Numbered from the stretch's first letter, positions 32,226-42,277 are shown. The stretch: DNA of 64,000 bases from Paenibacillus tyrphae (GCF_027925525.1 NZ_BSDJ01000034.1:23666-87665); one strand, 5' to 3'. Program-made: numbers and translations. The notes: generated by a model from the letters alone, not told the origin.

Positions 32226-32388
32226 TGAGGTAATACTTAGTATTTTTTATATGTATAAGGGAATACTTAGGTTGCGATTCAATAATCGGAAAGGTATTTC
32301 GATGTTTCCCATTAATTTATATCCGCCGTTTGCAAAGCAGGTGGAGATGGTTCAACTTCTATGAAGAAAGTAAAAGAAGGAATCGGAT

Positions 32389-33984
32389 ATGAAAAGTTTT
32401 ATGAAGAAATGGATGAAATCGTCCCGCAGCCATAAGGTCATACAAGAGTTGAATCCTGTGTCCGAGCCGAAAATGGTCATGAATCATGAATTGGACCTCA
32501 ATCGGATATTATTGGAAAAGACGTTCGTGAATTGTTCGGACATTGTATTTCGTCCAGTGGATCTATTTGGTAACCACCATGCAATGCTGGTTTATGTAGA
32601 TGGAATGGTTGATACAATGCTTCTTGAACATGAATTTATGCAGACGTTGCGGGACAGCGAAAGTCAATGCGAAGAAAATTCACTCTTAAGCTTGGCCGAA
32701 CAATTGCGGCATACGCTGAGAACTGGCCAAATCCGTACGGCAGACACGCTCAATGACCTTGTAAAAGGTGTTCTTGACGGAGGTGTGGCAGTAGTTATCG
32801 ATGGTGAATTGAATGTAATGATTGTCGGCATGGAGCGTGTTCCATCTCGTAGTCTGGATGAACCCGATGCGGAACCACTTATTCGCGGACCGCGTGAAGG
32901 CTTTATTGAACAGGTTCAAACGAATATGATTTTGCTTCGCAAACGTTTGAAGACACCGCGTTTGAAAATGGAGTCGTTTACAGTTGGAGAACTTACACAG
33001 ACGAAGGTGAAGGTCGTTTATATCGATGGGATCGCGACGGATTCAGTCGTGCAGGAGGTACGTGAGCGCATTTCGCGAATCGAGATTGATGGGGTGATCG
33101 AATCCAATTATATCGAAGAATTCATTGAGGATATGCCCTTTTCTCCGTTTCCGCAAGTGCAAACCACGGAGCGGCCTGATATCGTTGTGGCCAATTTGCT
33201 CGAAGGCAAGATAGCAATTCTGGTTGACGGCACGCCTGTTACACTCATTGTGCCGATCACATTCTGGAACTTACTACTAAGCGCAGAAGATTACTACGAA
33301 CGGTTCTTAGTTGTATCATTCATTCGTTGTATTCGCTTTATGTTTATCTTCATTTCTCTATTTCTTCCTTCGATTTATGTGGCGGTTGCATCTTTTCATA
33401 CGGAGATGATTCCTACGAATCTACTGCTAAGTATTGCGGGAGCTCGTGAATCGAGTCCATTCCCAGCACTTGCAGAAGCGTTATTCTTGGAACTAATATT
33501 CGAGGGGCTGCGTGAAGCGGGTATCCGGTTGCCGAAGCAGGTTGGTCCTGCTGTCAGTATTGTAGGGGGGCTGGTAATCGGACAGTCGGCGGTGCAAGCA
33601 GGTATCGTTTCTGCACCGATGGTTATCGTCGTCTCACTTACAGGGATTGCAAACTTTACCACACCCCGGTTTAATGTTGCTTTAAGCACCCGTCTTCTGC
33701 GTTTTCCACTCATTCTGCTGGCAGGAACGCTTGGTCTATACGGCATTGGACTTGGATTTGCTTGCATCCTGATTCACTTGAATACATTACGGTCGTTTGG
33801 AATTCCATATTTTGAACCGGTAGCACCGCTTTCGTTGGGCGGATTGAAAGATGTTTTAATCCGTGCGCCGCACTGGGCAATGAAACTGCATCCTCGCATA
33901 ATAGGCAATAAGGAACCTTTACGTTCGGGTCAACAACCAGGTCCGTATCAAAGCGATGGTATGGATAAGAAGGGAGGGAAATAA
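32389..33984 (+). CDS. gerKA: Spore germination protein, GerA family (A subunit)
   Basis: Inner-membrane nutrient receptor subunit of 531 residues. Cytoplasmic N-terminal domain to about 300 (LDLNRILLEKTFVNCSDIVFRPVDL), followed by five hydrophobic segments with the GerA signatures PSIYVAVASFHTEMIPTNLL and LLFELIFEGLREAGIRLPKQ-like text (LFLELIFEGLREAGIRLPKQ). With GerB and GerC it forms the receptor that responds to amino acids or sugars. First gene of the operon; overlaps gerC by 29 bases. The K designation is by general resemblance and not certain. Confidence 0.92.
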   Translation: MKSFMKKWMKSSRSHKVIQELNPVSEPKMVMNHELDLNRILLEKTFVNCSDIVFRPVDLFGNHHAMLVYVDGMVDTMLLEHEFMQTLRDSESQCEENSLLSLAEQLRHTLRTGQIRTADTLNDLVKGVLDGGVAVVIDGELNVMIVGMERVPSRSLDEPDAEPLIRGPREGFIEQVQTNMILLRKRLKTPRLKMESFTVGELTQTKVKVVYIDGIATDSVVQEVRERISRIEIDGVIESNYIEEFIEDMPFSPFPQVQTTERPDIVVANLLEGKIAILVDGTPVTLIVPITFWNLLLSAEDYYERFLVVSFIRCIRFMFIFISLFLPSIYVAVASFHTEMIPTNLLLSIAGARESSPFPALAEALFLELIFEGLREAGIRLPKQVGPAVSIVGGLVIGQSAVQAGIVSAPMVIVVSLTGIANFTTPRFNVALSTRLLRFPLILLAGTLGLYGIGLGFACILIHLNTLRSFGIPYFEPVAPLSLGGLKDVLIRAPHWAMKLHPRIIGNKEPLRSGQQPGPYQSDGMDKKGGK

Positions 33985-35161
33985 GATTCGTGGCTGGATA
34001 ATCAGTTCTTTGCTAATTGTATTGGCGTTGGTATGTGCAGGTTGCAATGATCGTACGGAAATCAACGACATTGCGCTGGTGATGGCTTCTTCTGTGGATG
34101 TAAGGGGTGACCGTTATGTGGGCACAATTCAAGTTGCAGTGCCTAGTCGCCAATTAGGAAATGTTTCGCAGGATCGCGAGACTTATTTCATCGAAACGGG
34201 AATTGGTAAGAACGTTCAGGAAATCATGGAGCAAATACAGGGTAAATTATCCAGAAGGTTGTTCATCTCCCACAGACGCGTACTATTTATAGGGGAGAAG
34301 CTTGCTAGGAAAGGGATCAAAGATATCATCGACCATTATTCACGAAACCCAAAAACACGGTTCCGTACTTTTGTACTAGTTATCAAGGAGCAAGAGGGGA
34401 AAGATGCACTTAAAATAAATTACCCGCTGGAGTTCATACCAACCGAAGCGGTGCGTGAGATGGAAAATCTTATCGGGCATACATCTGTAACGATGCGCGA
34501 TTTCTTGAACTCCGCTTCCGGGGAAGGCATCGAACCGGTCATGGGGGCGATCGAATTGATACCGAGTCCACAAATAGCTAGCGCAAAAAGTAAAAGCAAG
34601 TATACGTTTAATTTAAATCAAACTGCAGTATTCAAAGATATGAAACTTGTGGGCTATCTAAACGATTATGATTCCAAGCTTATGCTATGGGTAACCGGGA
34701 AGATGAAAAGAGGAATATTTACTTTGCAACTACCGAAACACAAAGGTAACGTGGGTGTGATTGTGCACCGTACCAGTAGGGTGATCGTACCGAAGGTTGA
34801 AGGAGACAAGGTAAAATTCGACATTCATTTAAAAGGAGAAGGAAAGTTAGTTGAGAACAATACTGAGCTTGATTTCACGAATCCGAAGTATTTTTACTTG
34901 GTAGAAGATACATTAACGAGAGTGGTTCGAAAGGATACAGAAAAGATGATTGCGGAAGTACAGAAGAAATACTCAGCCGATATTTTCGGGTTCGGGGATC
35001 AGTTCTATAAGAAGAACAATAAAAAGTGGCAAAAACTCAAAACGAAGTGGGATAAAATATTCGCCGAAGCTGTTGTTTCAGTCGATGTAGATTTTGCTTT
35101 AACACAATCAGGTATGTCAGGCCCCTCGGTGCAATTGAGGGAACAGGAGATAGTCAAGTAA
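33956..35161 (+). CDS. gerKC: Spore germination lipoprotein, Ger(x)C family
   Basis: A 390-400-residue lipoprotein C subunit of the germination receptor. Signal peptide with lipobox CAGC (LLIVLALVCAGCNDRTEIND), then the Ger(x)C N-terminal domain (ETYFIETGIGKNVQEIMEQI, RRLFISHRRVLFIGEKLARK) and the conserved C-terminal domain. The start is ambiguous: GGGAGG at 33973-33978 sits 7 bases before an in-frame ATT at 33986, which would give a normal-length signal peptide. ATG 33956 adds ten residues and has no site. Confidence 0.92.
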   Translation: MVWIRREGNKIRGWIISSLLIVLALVCAGCNDRTEINDIALVMASSVDVRGDRYVGTIQVAVPSRQLGNVSQDRETYFIETGIGKNVQEIMEQIQGKLSRRLFISHRRVLFIGEKLARKGIKDIIDHYSRNPKTRFRTFVLVIKEQEGKDALKINYPLEFIPTEAVREMENLIGHTSVTMRDFLNSASGEGIEPVMGAIELIPSPQIASAKSKSKYTFNLNQTAVFKDMKLVGYLNDYDSKLMLWVTGKMKRGIFTLQLPKHKGNVGVIVHRTSRVIVPKVEGDKVKFDIHLKGEGKLVENNTELDFTNPKYFYLVEDTLTRVVRKDTEKMIAEVQKKYSADIFGFGDQFYKKNNKKWQKLKTKWDKIFAEAVVSVDVDFALTQSGMSGPSVQLREQEIVK

Positions 35162-35228
35162 GGGATGTAGAGGTTCAGAACGGTCATCAATAAATGTCCT
35201 AGGCGGGTCTGGAAGGAGAAAAAGCGAA

Positions 35229-36323
35229 ATGAAGCTTGAACAGCTATCCAGCCGTGGACTCACGGCTTTGATGATTATGTGGTTAGTCGGTACTCCGCTA
35301 TCTGTGCCTCTAGCCGCTTCAGCCGGGCACGATGCTTGGATTTCCATTATTTTGGGTGCGATTGTATCGTACATTATTATTTGGATGTATACGCATCTTT
35401 GCCAGTTATATCCTGGTAAGACTCTCGTTGAGATCGGTGAAGTATTGTTCGGAGCTTGGGCCGGACGCATTATCGGCTTCATCTATGCTTGGTACAGCTT
35501 CCATCTCGGGGTTCTCATCTTAAAAAATTTTATTGAATATATTCTGATTATTGCGCTGCCCGAGACATCGCCCCTCACTGTCTCTGCCCCGATGATGGGG
35601 ATTGTTTTATGGGCGGCTTATGCGGGTATGGAGGTGCTTTCACGCTGCTCGATATCGCTTCTTCTTCTTGTATTGGTGGAAGCAATGCTTTCCATACTAA
35701 TGGTAAAGGATTTCCAACCAGATAATTTGCTGCCTTTAGTTGATCGCGGTTGGATGCCGATATTGGAAGGAATGACGGAACTGATTGGATTTCCGTTCGG
35801 AGAAAGCATTGTATTTGCAATGATTATTCCGCAAATTAACAATATCGACCAAGCGAAGAAAACAGTGTTGTGGGCGCTTATAACTTCAGGTTTTCTGTTG
35901 GTTCTCAGCAATGTTCGAAATACTTTGGTTCTTGGAAATATATCGTCGAAATTGATCTACCCAAGTTACGTAGCCTATCAGTATATTTCCATTGCCGAAT
36001 TCCTTGAACGCGTAGAACCGATAACCATCGTTACTTTTTTATTAGGGGCATTTGTAAAAATAAGCGTATGTCTCTATGCAAGCGCCAAATCGTTTTCGTT
36101 AGCGATGCCCAGTAAACAGTATCGCTTGTATCTTATTCCCTTAAGTCTTTTAATGCTACAATTTACATTCTTTCTTTACAAGAACGACATGGAAATGATC
36201 AAATTTTCAACCAAAATATGGCAGTGGTATTCCGTGCCATTTCAAATCATTATTCCGTTAGCTATGCTTCTGACTGCGCTTATCATCAAGCGAAAACGCA
36301 TGCATTCTTTGCCGCATTCATAG
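35229..36323 (+). CDS. gerKB: Spore germination permease, GerB family
   Basis: A 364-residue, ten-helix protein of the APC superfamily (endospore germination permease). N-terminal QLSSRGLTALMIMWLVGTPL and LCQLYPGKTLVEIGEVLFG are family marks. It binds the germinant in the membrane. Ribosome site GGAAGGAG before the ATG at 35229, 67 bases after gerC. The A-C-B order is the one seen in gerK-type operons. Confidence 0.92.
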   Translation: MKLEQLSSRGLTALMIMWLVGTPLSVPLAASAGHDAWISIILGAIVSYIIIWMYTHLCQLYPGKTLVEIGEVLFGAWAGRIIGFIYAWYSFHLGVLILKNFIEYILIIALPETSPLTVSAPMMGIVLWAAYAGMEVLSRCSISLLLLVLVEAMLSILMVKDFQPDNLLPLVDRGWMPILEGMTELIGFPFGESIVFAMIIPQINNIDQAKKTVLWALITSGFLLVLSNVRNTLVLGNISSKLIYPSYVAYQYISIAEFLERVEPITIVTFLLGAFVKISVCLYASAKSFSLAMPSKQYRLYLIPLSLLMLQFTFFLYKNDMEMIKFSTKIWQWYSVPFQIIIPLAMLLTALIIKRKRMHSLPHS

Positions 36324-36343
36324 TAGCTGGAGGTGACCAAGCG

Positions 36344-36580
36344 ATGATTGTTCTCAAGATCGCATTTTTCCTGCTTTTAGTTGCATATTTGTCATTTTTG
36401 CAATATCGCGCGTTTCGTGGAAAGAAGAAGACAGAATTAATCGTTAATATCGGGCTCATGCTGACCGCCGCAGTGATTGGGACTCTGCTCATTGCCGGTG
36501 TAGATATACCAAGCCCGGCCATTCCGCTTACGGCAATCTTCGAACCAATAGGAAAGTGGGTTTTTCCTGAAGTTAAATAG
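36344..36580 (+). CDS. Small two-helix membrane protein of the germination operon
   Basis: A 78-residue protein with two hydrophobic segments (MIVLKIAFFLLLVAYLSFL and IVNIGLMLTAAVIGTLLIAG) separated by a basic loop (RAFRGKKKTE). GGAGGTGA precedes the ATG at 36344, 20 bases after gerB, so it is the fourth gene of the operon. It may correspond to the small GerD-independent extra subunits seen in some ger operons, but no function is assigned. A longer in-frame reading from 36218 would lie inside gerB and is rejected. Confidence 0.75.
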   Translation: MIVLKIAFFLLLVAYLSFLQYRAFRGKKKTELIVNIGLMLTAAVIGTLLIAGVDIPSPAIPLTAIFEPIGKWVFPEVK

Positions 36581-36673
36581 TATCGTGTGTTGAGAATCAA
36601 ATCGCGAGCAAGAGCACAGGTAACAGCTTGGTTTTTCGCGTTTTGTTGGCGGGCCCCCAAGATCCAGCGATCG

Positions 36674-37480
36674 GTTGGGAAAAGCATTCCCAGAAAGGAA
36701 ACGTAGGAGAAAGTTACAGGGAAAACCAAATATATTAATGATCGTGCGATACCGGGGCTGCTGCATGTCAAAATGGCCGTCAGTCCGCATGCTCATGCCA
36801 AAATCATTTCGATCGATTCGTCGGAAGCTATGAAAATTCCGGGAGTCAAGGGGGTCATAACAGGACAATATTACCCGATGTTGACCGGGTCGCCGCTGTC
36901 AGACCGGCCGCCAATCGCAATAGACAAAGTGAGATATTACGGCGAGCCCGTCGCCCTTGTTGTCGCGGAACAAGAATATATTGCCGAGATGGCGGCTCTC
37001 CAGATCAAAGTGGATTACGAGCTGTTGCCGGCCGTCCTTTCTCCCAGGGAAGCTTTTCAAAAAAATGCTCCGCTCGTTCATGAGCGTCTTGCCGAGTACA
37101 AGCGGCACGAAGAGGTTTACCCGGAGCCGGGAACGAACATTGCGAACCGAACAAAAATACGCAAGGGGAATATGGAGGAAGGATGGAGGAATAGCCGCCA
37201 TATCGTTGAAGTCGAGGTCAGTTTACCGCAATCCGATCATGCAGCGATGGAAATGCGATGCAGTACGGCAGAAATTAGGCCCGACGGCATCGTCATCATC
37301 CATTCCACTTCCCAGTCGCCCTATGTCATCCGAAGAGCAATCAGCCAATCGTTTCATATTCCACTTCATAAAGTGATCGTTCACACGCCTCTGGTCGGAG
37401 GCAGTTTCGGTGGGAAGGCCGCGCTTCAAATGGAGTTTCTTGCATTCCTGGCTTCCCGCGCCGTTGGCGGAAGAGCGGCA
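36674..37480 (+). pseudogene. Xanthine dehydrogenase-type molybdenum subunit, fragment
   Basis: Encodes the a/b hammerhead domain and the start of the molybdopterin domain of the aldehyde oxidase/xanthine dehydrogenase large subunit: VGKSIPRKET, an in-frame TAG (36704-36706), EKVTGKTKYI, VSPHAHAKI, VRYYGEPVALVVAEQ and GGSFGGKAALQMEF. A full subunit has 700 or more residues; this one stops after about 265, where it fuses to antisense yetF sequence. No partner FAD or iron-sulfur genes nearby. Confidence 0.85.
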
Positions 37481-37620
37481 ATGTTTCCGAGAGCTATGCC
37501 TGTAATATAGGTAAAAAACGTCATTTGACTTAATTGCTTTTTTCCTAAAATGCGGGTTAATAGCAGCAGTACAAAGAAACCTAACAAAGTTCGGATGGAG
37601 TATTGCCAAATCGTATCCAT
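37475..37620 (-). pseudogene. YetF/DUF421 membrane protein, N-terminal fragment
   Basis: From ATG 37620 (GGAGATG ribosome site): MDTIWQYSIRTLLGFFVLLL, then LTRILGKKQLSQMTFFTYIT and GIALGNIAAL, the first 45-50 residues of DUF421 proteins with the conserved LTRILGKKQ. The remaining ~180 residues are missing; the frame runs into antisense xanthine dehydrogenase sequence. Confidence 0.82.
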
Positions 37621-37659
37621 AAATCATCTCCATATGCGTCATGCGCCCGGTGCGTTTTT

Positions 37660-38361
37660 TCATTCCAGCAATCCCAACTTTTCATACATCTTTACCGAGA
37701 CGACGCCGCTGGGTGCCAAGCGGTGATCGCGTTGAAATTGTTTTACGGCCGCGGTTGTATTGGAGCGGAACTTGCCGTTGCATATTCCATTGAAATAACC
37801 GGCGCTTTTCAAACGGGACTGAATGAGCTGCACGTCACCTCCGACGTCGCCCTCCGCCAAATCTCTCGGTTCATGATTCGGATCTCCCAATACATGCCCG
37901 TAAATTTTTACTACGGTGCCGAGCGGAATCATGTCATATAATTCAATGACATCGCGATTGCGCATGCGGATGCAGCCGTGGCTCAAATGCTGCCCAATGG
38001 AGTGGGGCTTGTTGGTCCCGTGAATACCGTAATATCCCCAAGGAACGTTCAGACCAAGCCAACGCGGGCCAAAGGAAGGCCCCCAATCTTTTCCCTTATA
38101 AATAACCTGATATTCTCCAACCGGAGTAGGAGTGGATGGATTGCCGACGGCAATGGGATATGTTTTGAACCGCTGTCCATAGGCCCACACAACGAGTTGA
38201 TGACGTTGAGGGTAAACCTCAATCGTATACATTCCATGATCAGCCACAATCGGTAAGGGCGGGTCATCATTGGGAGCCGCATGAGCCATTTCATGAGCCA
38301 CGGTCAAAATCAGCAAAGCTATGGTGATGGTTCGCAGCAGAAGGGAACGAAGATTTCGCAT
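37660..38361 (-). CDS. L,D-transpeptidase (YkuD) with peptidoglycan-binding domain
   Basis: Secreted cell-wall cross-linking enzyme of 233 residues. Signal peptide (LRSLLLRTITIALLILTVAHEMAHA), YkuD catalytic domain (~45-160) with the active-site run HGTN...HLSHGCIRMRNRDV (His and Cys), and a C-terminal PG_binding_1 domain (VQLIQSRLKSAGYFNGICNG...). ATG 38361 follows CCGGAG; a longer in-frame start at 38424 is less likely. The catalytic-then-binding domain order is less common than LysM- or PG-first forms. Single gene. Confidence 0.9.
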   Translation of the reverse strand: MRNLRSLLLRTITIALLILTVAHEMAHAAPNDDPPLPIVADHGMYTIEVYPQRHQLVVWAYGQRFKTYPIAVGNPSTPTPVGEYQVIYKGKDWGPSFGPRWLGLNVPWGYYGIHGTNKPHSIGQHLSHGCIRMRNRDVIELYDMIPLGTVVKIYGHVLGDPNHEPRDLAEGDVGGDVQLIQSRLKSAGYFNGICNGKFRSNTTAAVKQFQRDHRLAPSGVVSVKMYEKLGLLE

Positions 38362-38692
38362 TTTTTTGTCTCCGGAAGTGAAATTTAACCTGTTTTTTAG
38401 GTTATCCATATGGTGGAAGTTCATTCATCATGATTGGATGTTATGGACAACAAGTCCTGAATTTGGCCTCCTGTGCTATTTCACGCGTTGAGCGTGCTCG
38501 TATGTTGCTTCTGAATTGCGTATTCAGATCATCAACGAATGCTTATTTGTAAACCGTGCCTAATCGGTTTGAATTTATCTTCACCCCCAAGCATGGTTCT
38601 AAGAAATGCAAAGCTTTTTATATTCAAGGCCCGACCGCCACCCCATCCCTCAGCACGTAAACATCAGTCATCAAAGAAGCAAAATTCGTCAG
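38362..38692. other. Intergenic region
   Basis: About 330 bases with no convincing gene, repeat or hairpin. The upstream end would hold the L,D-transpeptidase promoter, which I could not pin down. Confidence 0.5.
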
Positions 38693-38721
38693 TTGCCGTA
38701 TATCTCGCTTAACCTTATAAT
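38693..38721 (+). promoter_or_regulatory. SigA-type promoter of the two-component system genes
   Basis: TTGCCG (38693-38698), 17-bp spacer, TATAAT (38716-38721), 33 bp upstream of the kinase start codon. Confidence 0.65.
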
Positions 38722-38754
38722 GTTCGGATAATACATCTTACGAATCCGTTCATT

Positions 38755-40554
38755 ATGCGGAACTACTGGAGGAGAGAAGAAGTGCGCCTGTGGCAATCGT
38801 CGATTTATCTCAACCTGGTTCTAGCCTTCTTGCTGTCCATTATCCCCATGTACACATTAAGTCTGTATATCAGCTTGTCCGGTGCGGCAAGCGTCCGGGA
38901 GGAAATTACGAAATCGATGCAATCCCGGGTTCATTTCTACTTATCCTCGTTTGAAGCCGAATTGAGCAGGGTGATCAAATCCATGCGGGAGTTTATCAAC
39001 GATGCGGATTTGTCCATGCTTAGTACTTTGTATCCGAACATCCCCGCCTATGAACGTTTTACTATGACGAATCGGCTGGAGAGCAAGCTGTTTCTCTTGA
39101 ATAACTCCAGCCAATATATTGCGAACTCGAAGCTATACATCCCCTCGATGGGCATTACGATTCATGGAAGCGGTTACGACGAGAAACCCATCCCGGATGA
39201 GGAAATTAGGGACATTCGCTCTGTACAATACAACACGCTGTCGCCTTTTACGATGTTGGGCGACCGCCTTCTCATGGGCAGCCTGTTCCCTTTGGGTCTT
39301 AACGCCGCGCAATCGCCGACTTCGATCATGAAGGTGGAAATCCCTGTGCAAAGTCTGAGAAACGTACTTAAGCAAATTCCGCATACAGCGGAAGGAGGGG
39401 CCGTCCTATTCGCAAGAGATCAAGACTGGCATATCGCTTCCGACCAGGGAGAGAGGGACCCCGCGCTTATTCAACAACTAAAGAAGCTGTGGGAGAACCA
39501 GGGCAACGATCAAAAGGCAGGCAGCGGCCGCTTCGAGATTGATAATCGGTTTTATCTCGTCACCTATGAACCATCCGAAATACTGGATGCAACGCTTCTG
39601 GTTTACGTGCCGGAGGAACAAATTCTTTATCCCATCAGTCACTACTTCGTCATGCTGATCGTGCTGTCCATATTCTCGGTCGCTGTCATTATTTTATTCT
39701 CTTATTGGATTTACAGGATGCTCCATAAACCTCTGCGCGTGCTCGTATCCGCGTTTCGTCGTGTGGAGAACGGCTACATGGACATCTCGATCCCTCATCA
39801 GACGGCATTTGAATTCGGCTACTTGTACCGACAATTCAATGTCATGCTCAGCCGACTGAATACGCTCATCCAGGAAGTGTATGAGCAGAAGATTCGCAGC
39901 CAACGCGCAGAGCTGAAGCAACTGCAATCGCAGATCAATCCGCATTTTTTATACAATAGCTTTTTTGTCCTGAAGCGCATGATAGCGGCGGATGATAACA
40001 AGAACGCCATTCGCTTTGTCGAGCATCTCGGTAATCATTTTCAATACATCACTAGAAATGCGGATGACGCGGTACCGCTGGAAGCGGAATGGCTGCACGC
40101 CCGTACGTATACGGACATTCAGATGGCCCGTTTTAGCAGGAGGCTGCGAACCGATTATATCGGCGAGCCGGGGCCGTATGGATCTGTGCACGTACCGAGG
40201 CTCATCATTCAGCCGCTGCTTGAGAATGCCCTCCAATACGGTCTGCCAAATAAGATTAAGGATGGCATCATCCGGGTTTCCTTTGCCGTCAAGCGGGGAC
40301 TGATCTGTATCGCGGTTGAAGACAACGGCGAAGAATTGACGGACGAGCAGTTGAATAGGCTTCATGCCAAATTGAATGCACGCGATGAACAAATGGAGAC
40401 GACGGGTTTGATCAATGTGCATCGGCGTCTGCAGCTCATGTTCGGAAACGATGCCGGTGTGCTGGTCGGCCGCAGCTCTCTAGGCGGGTTACGAACCGAG
40501 ATTTGCATTCCGATGAAAGAGGAGGAGCCGAATGTATCGATTGCTGATCATTGA
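38755..40554 (+). CDS. Sensor histidine kinase, YesM family
   Basis: A 599-residue membrane kinase. Transmembrane helix 1 (~15-35), a ~250-residue extracellular sensor, helix 2 (~295-320, HYFVMLIVLSIFSVAVIILFSYWIY), a HAMP linker, His_kinase domain with LQSQINPHFLYNSFFVLKRMI (phospho-His) and a HATPase_c domain (IIQPLLENALQYGL, VEDNGEE). YesM kinases in Paenibacillus sit beside the sugar ABC operon they control, as here. It overlaps the regulator gene by 23 bases. Confidence 0.92.
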   Translation: MRNYWRREEVRLWQSSIYLNLVLAFLLSIIPMYTLSLYISLSGAASVREEITKSMQSRVHFYLSSFEAELSRVIKSMREFINDADLSMLSTLYPNIPAYERFTMTNRLESKLFLLNNSSQYIANSKLYIPSMGITIHGSGYDEKPIPDEEIRDIRSVQYNTLSPFTMLGDRLLMGSLFPLGLNAAQSPTSIMKVEIPVQSLRNVLKQIPHTAEGGAVLFARDQDWHIASDQGERDPALIQQLKKLWENQGNDQKAGSGRFEIDNRFYLVTYEPSEILDATLLVYVPEEQILYPISHYFVMLIVLSIFSVAVIILFSYWIYRMLHKPLRVLVSAFRRVENGYMDISIPHQTAFEFGYLYRQFNVMLSRLNTLIQEVYEQKIRSQRAELKQLQSQINPHFLYNSFFVLKRMIAADDNKNAIRFVEHLGNHFQYITRNADDAVPLEAEWLHARTYTDIQMARFSRRLRTDYIGEPGPYGSVHVPRLIIQPLLENALQYGLPNKIKDGIIRVSFAVKRGLICIAVEDNGEELTDEQLNRLHAKLNARDEQMETTGLINVHRRLQLMFGNDAGVLVGRSSLGGLRTEICIPMKEEEPNVSIADH

Positions 40555-42166
40555 CGACGAAGATGTGATTGTGGACGGGATGGCCGATTTGTTTCAAGAG
40601 CAAACCGACATGGAGCTGGAGGTGTGCCGAGCCTACGACGTGCTGGAGGCGATTGAATGGCTTGAGCAAACGAAGATTGATATTGTGCTATCTGACATTC
40701 AAATGCCCGGGTTATCCGGGCTTCAACTGCAGCAGCGAATTATGGAGTATTGGCCTCGCTGCAAAGTTATTTTTCTAACCGGTTACAACGAATTCGCCTA
40801 CATCCACGAAGCGATGAGAAACGGGTCGTTCGATTACGTTCTTAAGACGGAAACGGACGAGGTGATTCTCGAATCCGTCAAGAAAGCCATCGTAAAGCTG
40901 GATGAAGAGATGGAAATGCAAAGCGCGCTTCAGAAAACAACACAGCTGCTGCAGCGGGCGCTGCCTTACATTCAAAAAGAATATCTTCGCGATCTTCTTC
41001 AAGGAGAATCCTATGCGCTCGGCAGCATGGATCGTCAGTTTGCCCAGATGTCCATTTCCCTCCAACCCTCAAATCCTGTGCTATTGGTTGTAGGCCGTAT
41101 CGATGAATGGACCGAGAACCTGAACGCATTCGACCGGGCGTTGATCCTTTATGCGGTGCATAATATTTCGGAGGAATTGCTAGGTGCTTCGACCCGTGTA
41201 GCTTTCACGGATTATGAACGGTTCCGCATGGTTTGGCTGATCCAACCGAAAACGGATGCCGAACATGGTTGGGAGCAGACGTATCGGTTCGTCCAAGGCA
41301 CATTGGAGCAGCTCCAAAAGACGTGCAGGCAACTGCTCAAGATCAAGCTTTCTCTTATCTCTGCCAGCCGATGCTGCGAGTGGGCGGAATTACCTGCCCG
41401 TTTCATCATGATCAAGCGTATGTTCGGCTACGGGCTTGGCTTGGGCGAAGAGCTATTATTGACCGACCAGGCTTATGAGACGGAACATGGCCAACTTGAG
41501 CAGGTCAAAAGCCCCTTGCAGACCTATCTGTGGATCGACCTGAAAAACGATCTGGAGTCCGGACGGCGCGAAGCCTACTTCGCTTCTTTCGATGCGATGA
41601 CCGCCTTGCTAGCCGCTTCAGACGAGCAGACGGAAAAAGCCAGAACGGAGTGGTACTACACGCTGGTCGCGATTTATATCTCCATTCTGAATTACAATTC
41701 CGTTCGCCGCATGGCAGCCGAGCAAATGGATTTGGATAAATTGACGAAGATGCAAGCCCATAGCCACTGGAGCTCGGCGTTTGACTATTTGCGCGAATTG
41801 GCGGAGGTCATATTTGCTCATCGATATGAGGGGCAGACGAGCTCGGAGAATGACGTTATTGCGAGGATCAAGAGCTATATAGGCAAAAATTTGCACGATG
41901 ACCTGTCCTTGACGCGTCTAAGCGATATTGTGTCGCTCAATCCATCGTATTTGTCGAGACTGTACAAGCATCATACAGGGGAGGCGCTTACGGAGACGAT
42001 CAAGCAAGCCAGGCTGCAGAAGTCCAAGGAGCTGTTAAGACAGCCCGGCGTCCGGATAAACGAAATTTCCGAGCGGGTCGGTTTCTTGTCCGAGCGATCG
42101 TTTTACCGCTTCTTTAAGTCGATGACGAACTTAACCCCGCAGGATTATCGCGAGCTGCAAAAGTAA
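40532..42166 (+). CDS. Response regulator with AraC-type DNA-binding domain, YesN family
   Basis: A 544-residue regulator. Receiver domain at 1-120 (LLIIDDEDVIVDGMADLF, phospho-Asp in IVLSDIQMPGLSGLQL, Lys in LKTE), a long middle region of ~300 residues, and a C-terminal double-HTH AraC domain (~440-544: LSLTRLSDIVSLNPSYLSRLYKHHTGEALTETI...VGFLSERSFYRFFK). Partner of the upstream kinase and likely activator of the mannoside transport operon 110 bases downstream. Ribosome site GAGGAGG lies inside the kinase gene. Confidence 0.92.
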   Translation: MYRLLIIDDEDVIVDGMADLFQEQTDMELEVCRAYDVLEAIEWLEQTKIDIVLSDIQMPGLSGLQLQQRIMEYWPRCKVIFLTGYNEFAYIHEAMRNGSFDYVLKTETDEVILESVKKAIVKLDEEMEMQSALQKTTQLLQRALPYIQKEYLRDLLQGESYALGSMDRQFAQMSISLQPSNPVLLVVGRIDEWTENLNAFDRALILYAVHNISEELLGASTRVAFTDYERFRMVWLIQPKTDAEHGWEQTYRFVQGTLEQLQKTCRQLLKIKLSLISASRCCEWAELPARFIMIKRMFGYGLGLGEELLLTDQAYETEHGQLEQVKSPLQTYLWIDLKNDLESGRREAYFASFDAMTALLAASDEQTEKARTEWYYTLVAIYISILNYNSVRRMAAEQMDLDKLTKMQAHSHWSSAFDYLRELAEVIFAHRYEGQTSSENDVIARIKSYIGKNLHDDLSLTRLSDIVSLNPSYLSRLYKHHTGEALTETIKQARLQKSKELLRQPGVRINEISERVGFLSERSFYRFFKSMTNLTPQDYRELQK

Positions 42167-42221
42167 ATATCGGTCACGACAAGTATAAAGCCGTCAGTAG
42201 ATAGCGCCCGATTTTTCCTCC

Positions 42222-42227
42222 TATAAT
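42222..42227 (+). promoter_or_regulatory. -10 box of the mannoside operon
   Basis: TATAAT with no recognisable -35 at 16-19 bp upstream, as expected for a promoter needing the AraC-type response regulator. Confidence 0.4.
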
Positions 42228-42277
42228 ACAGAGGAAGGGAGCATCGCAATCATTTTACGACAAGGGGGAAGTTGGTT

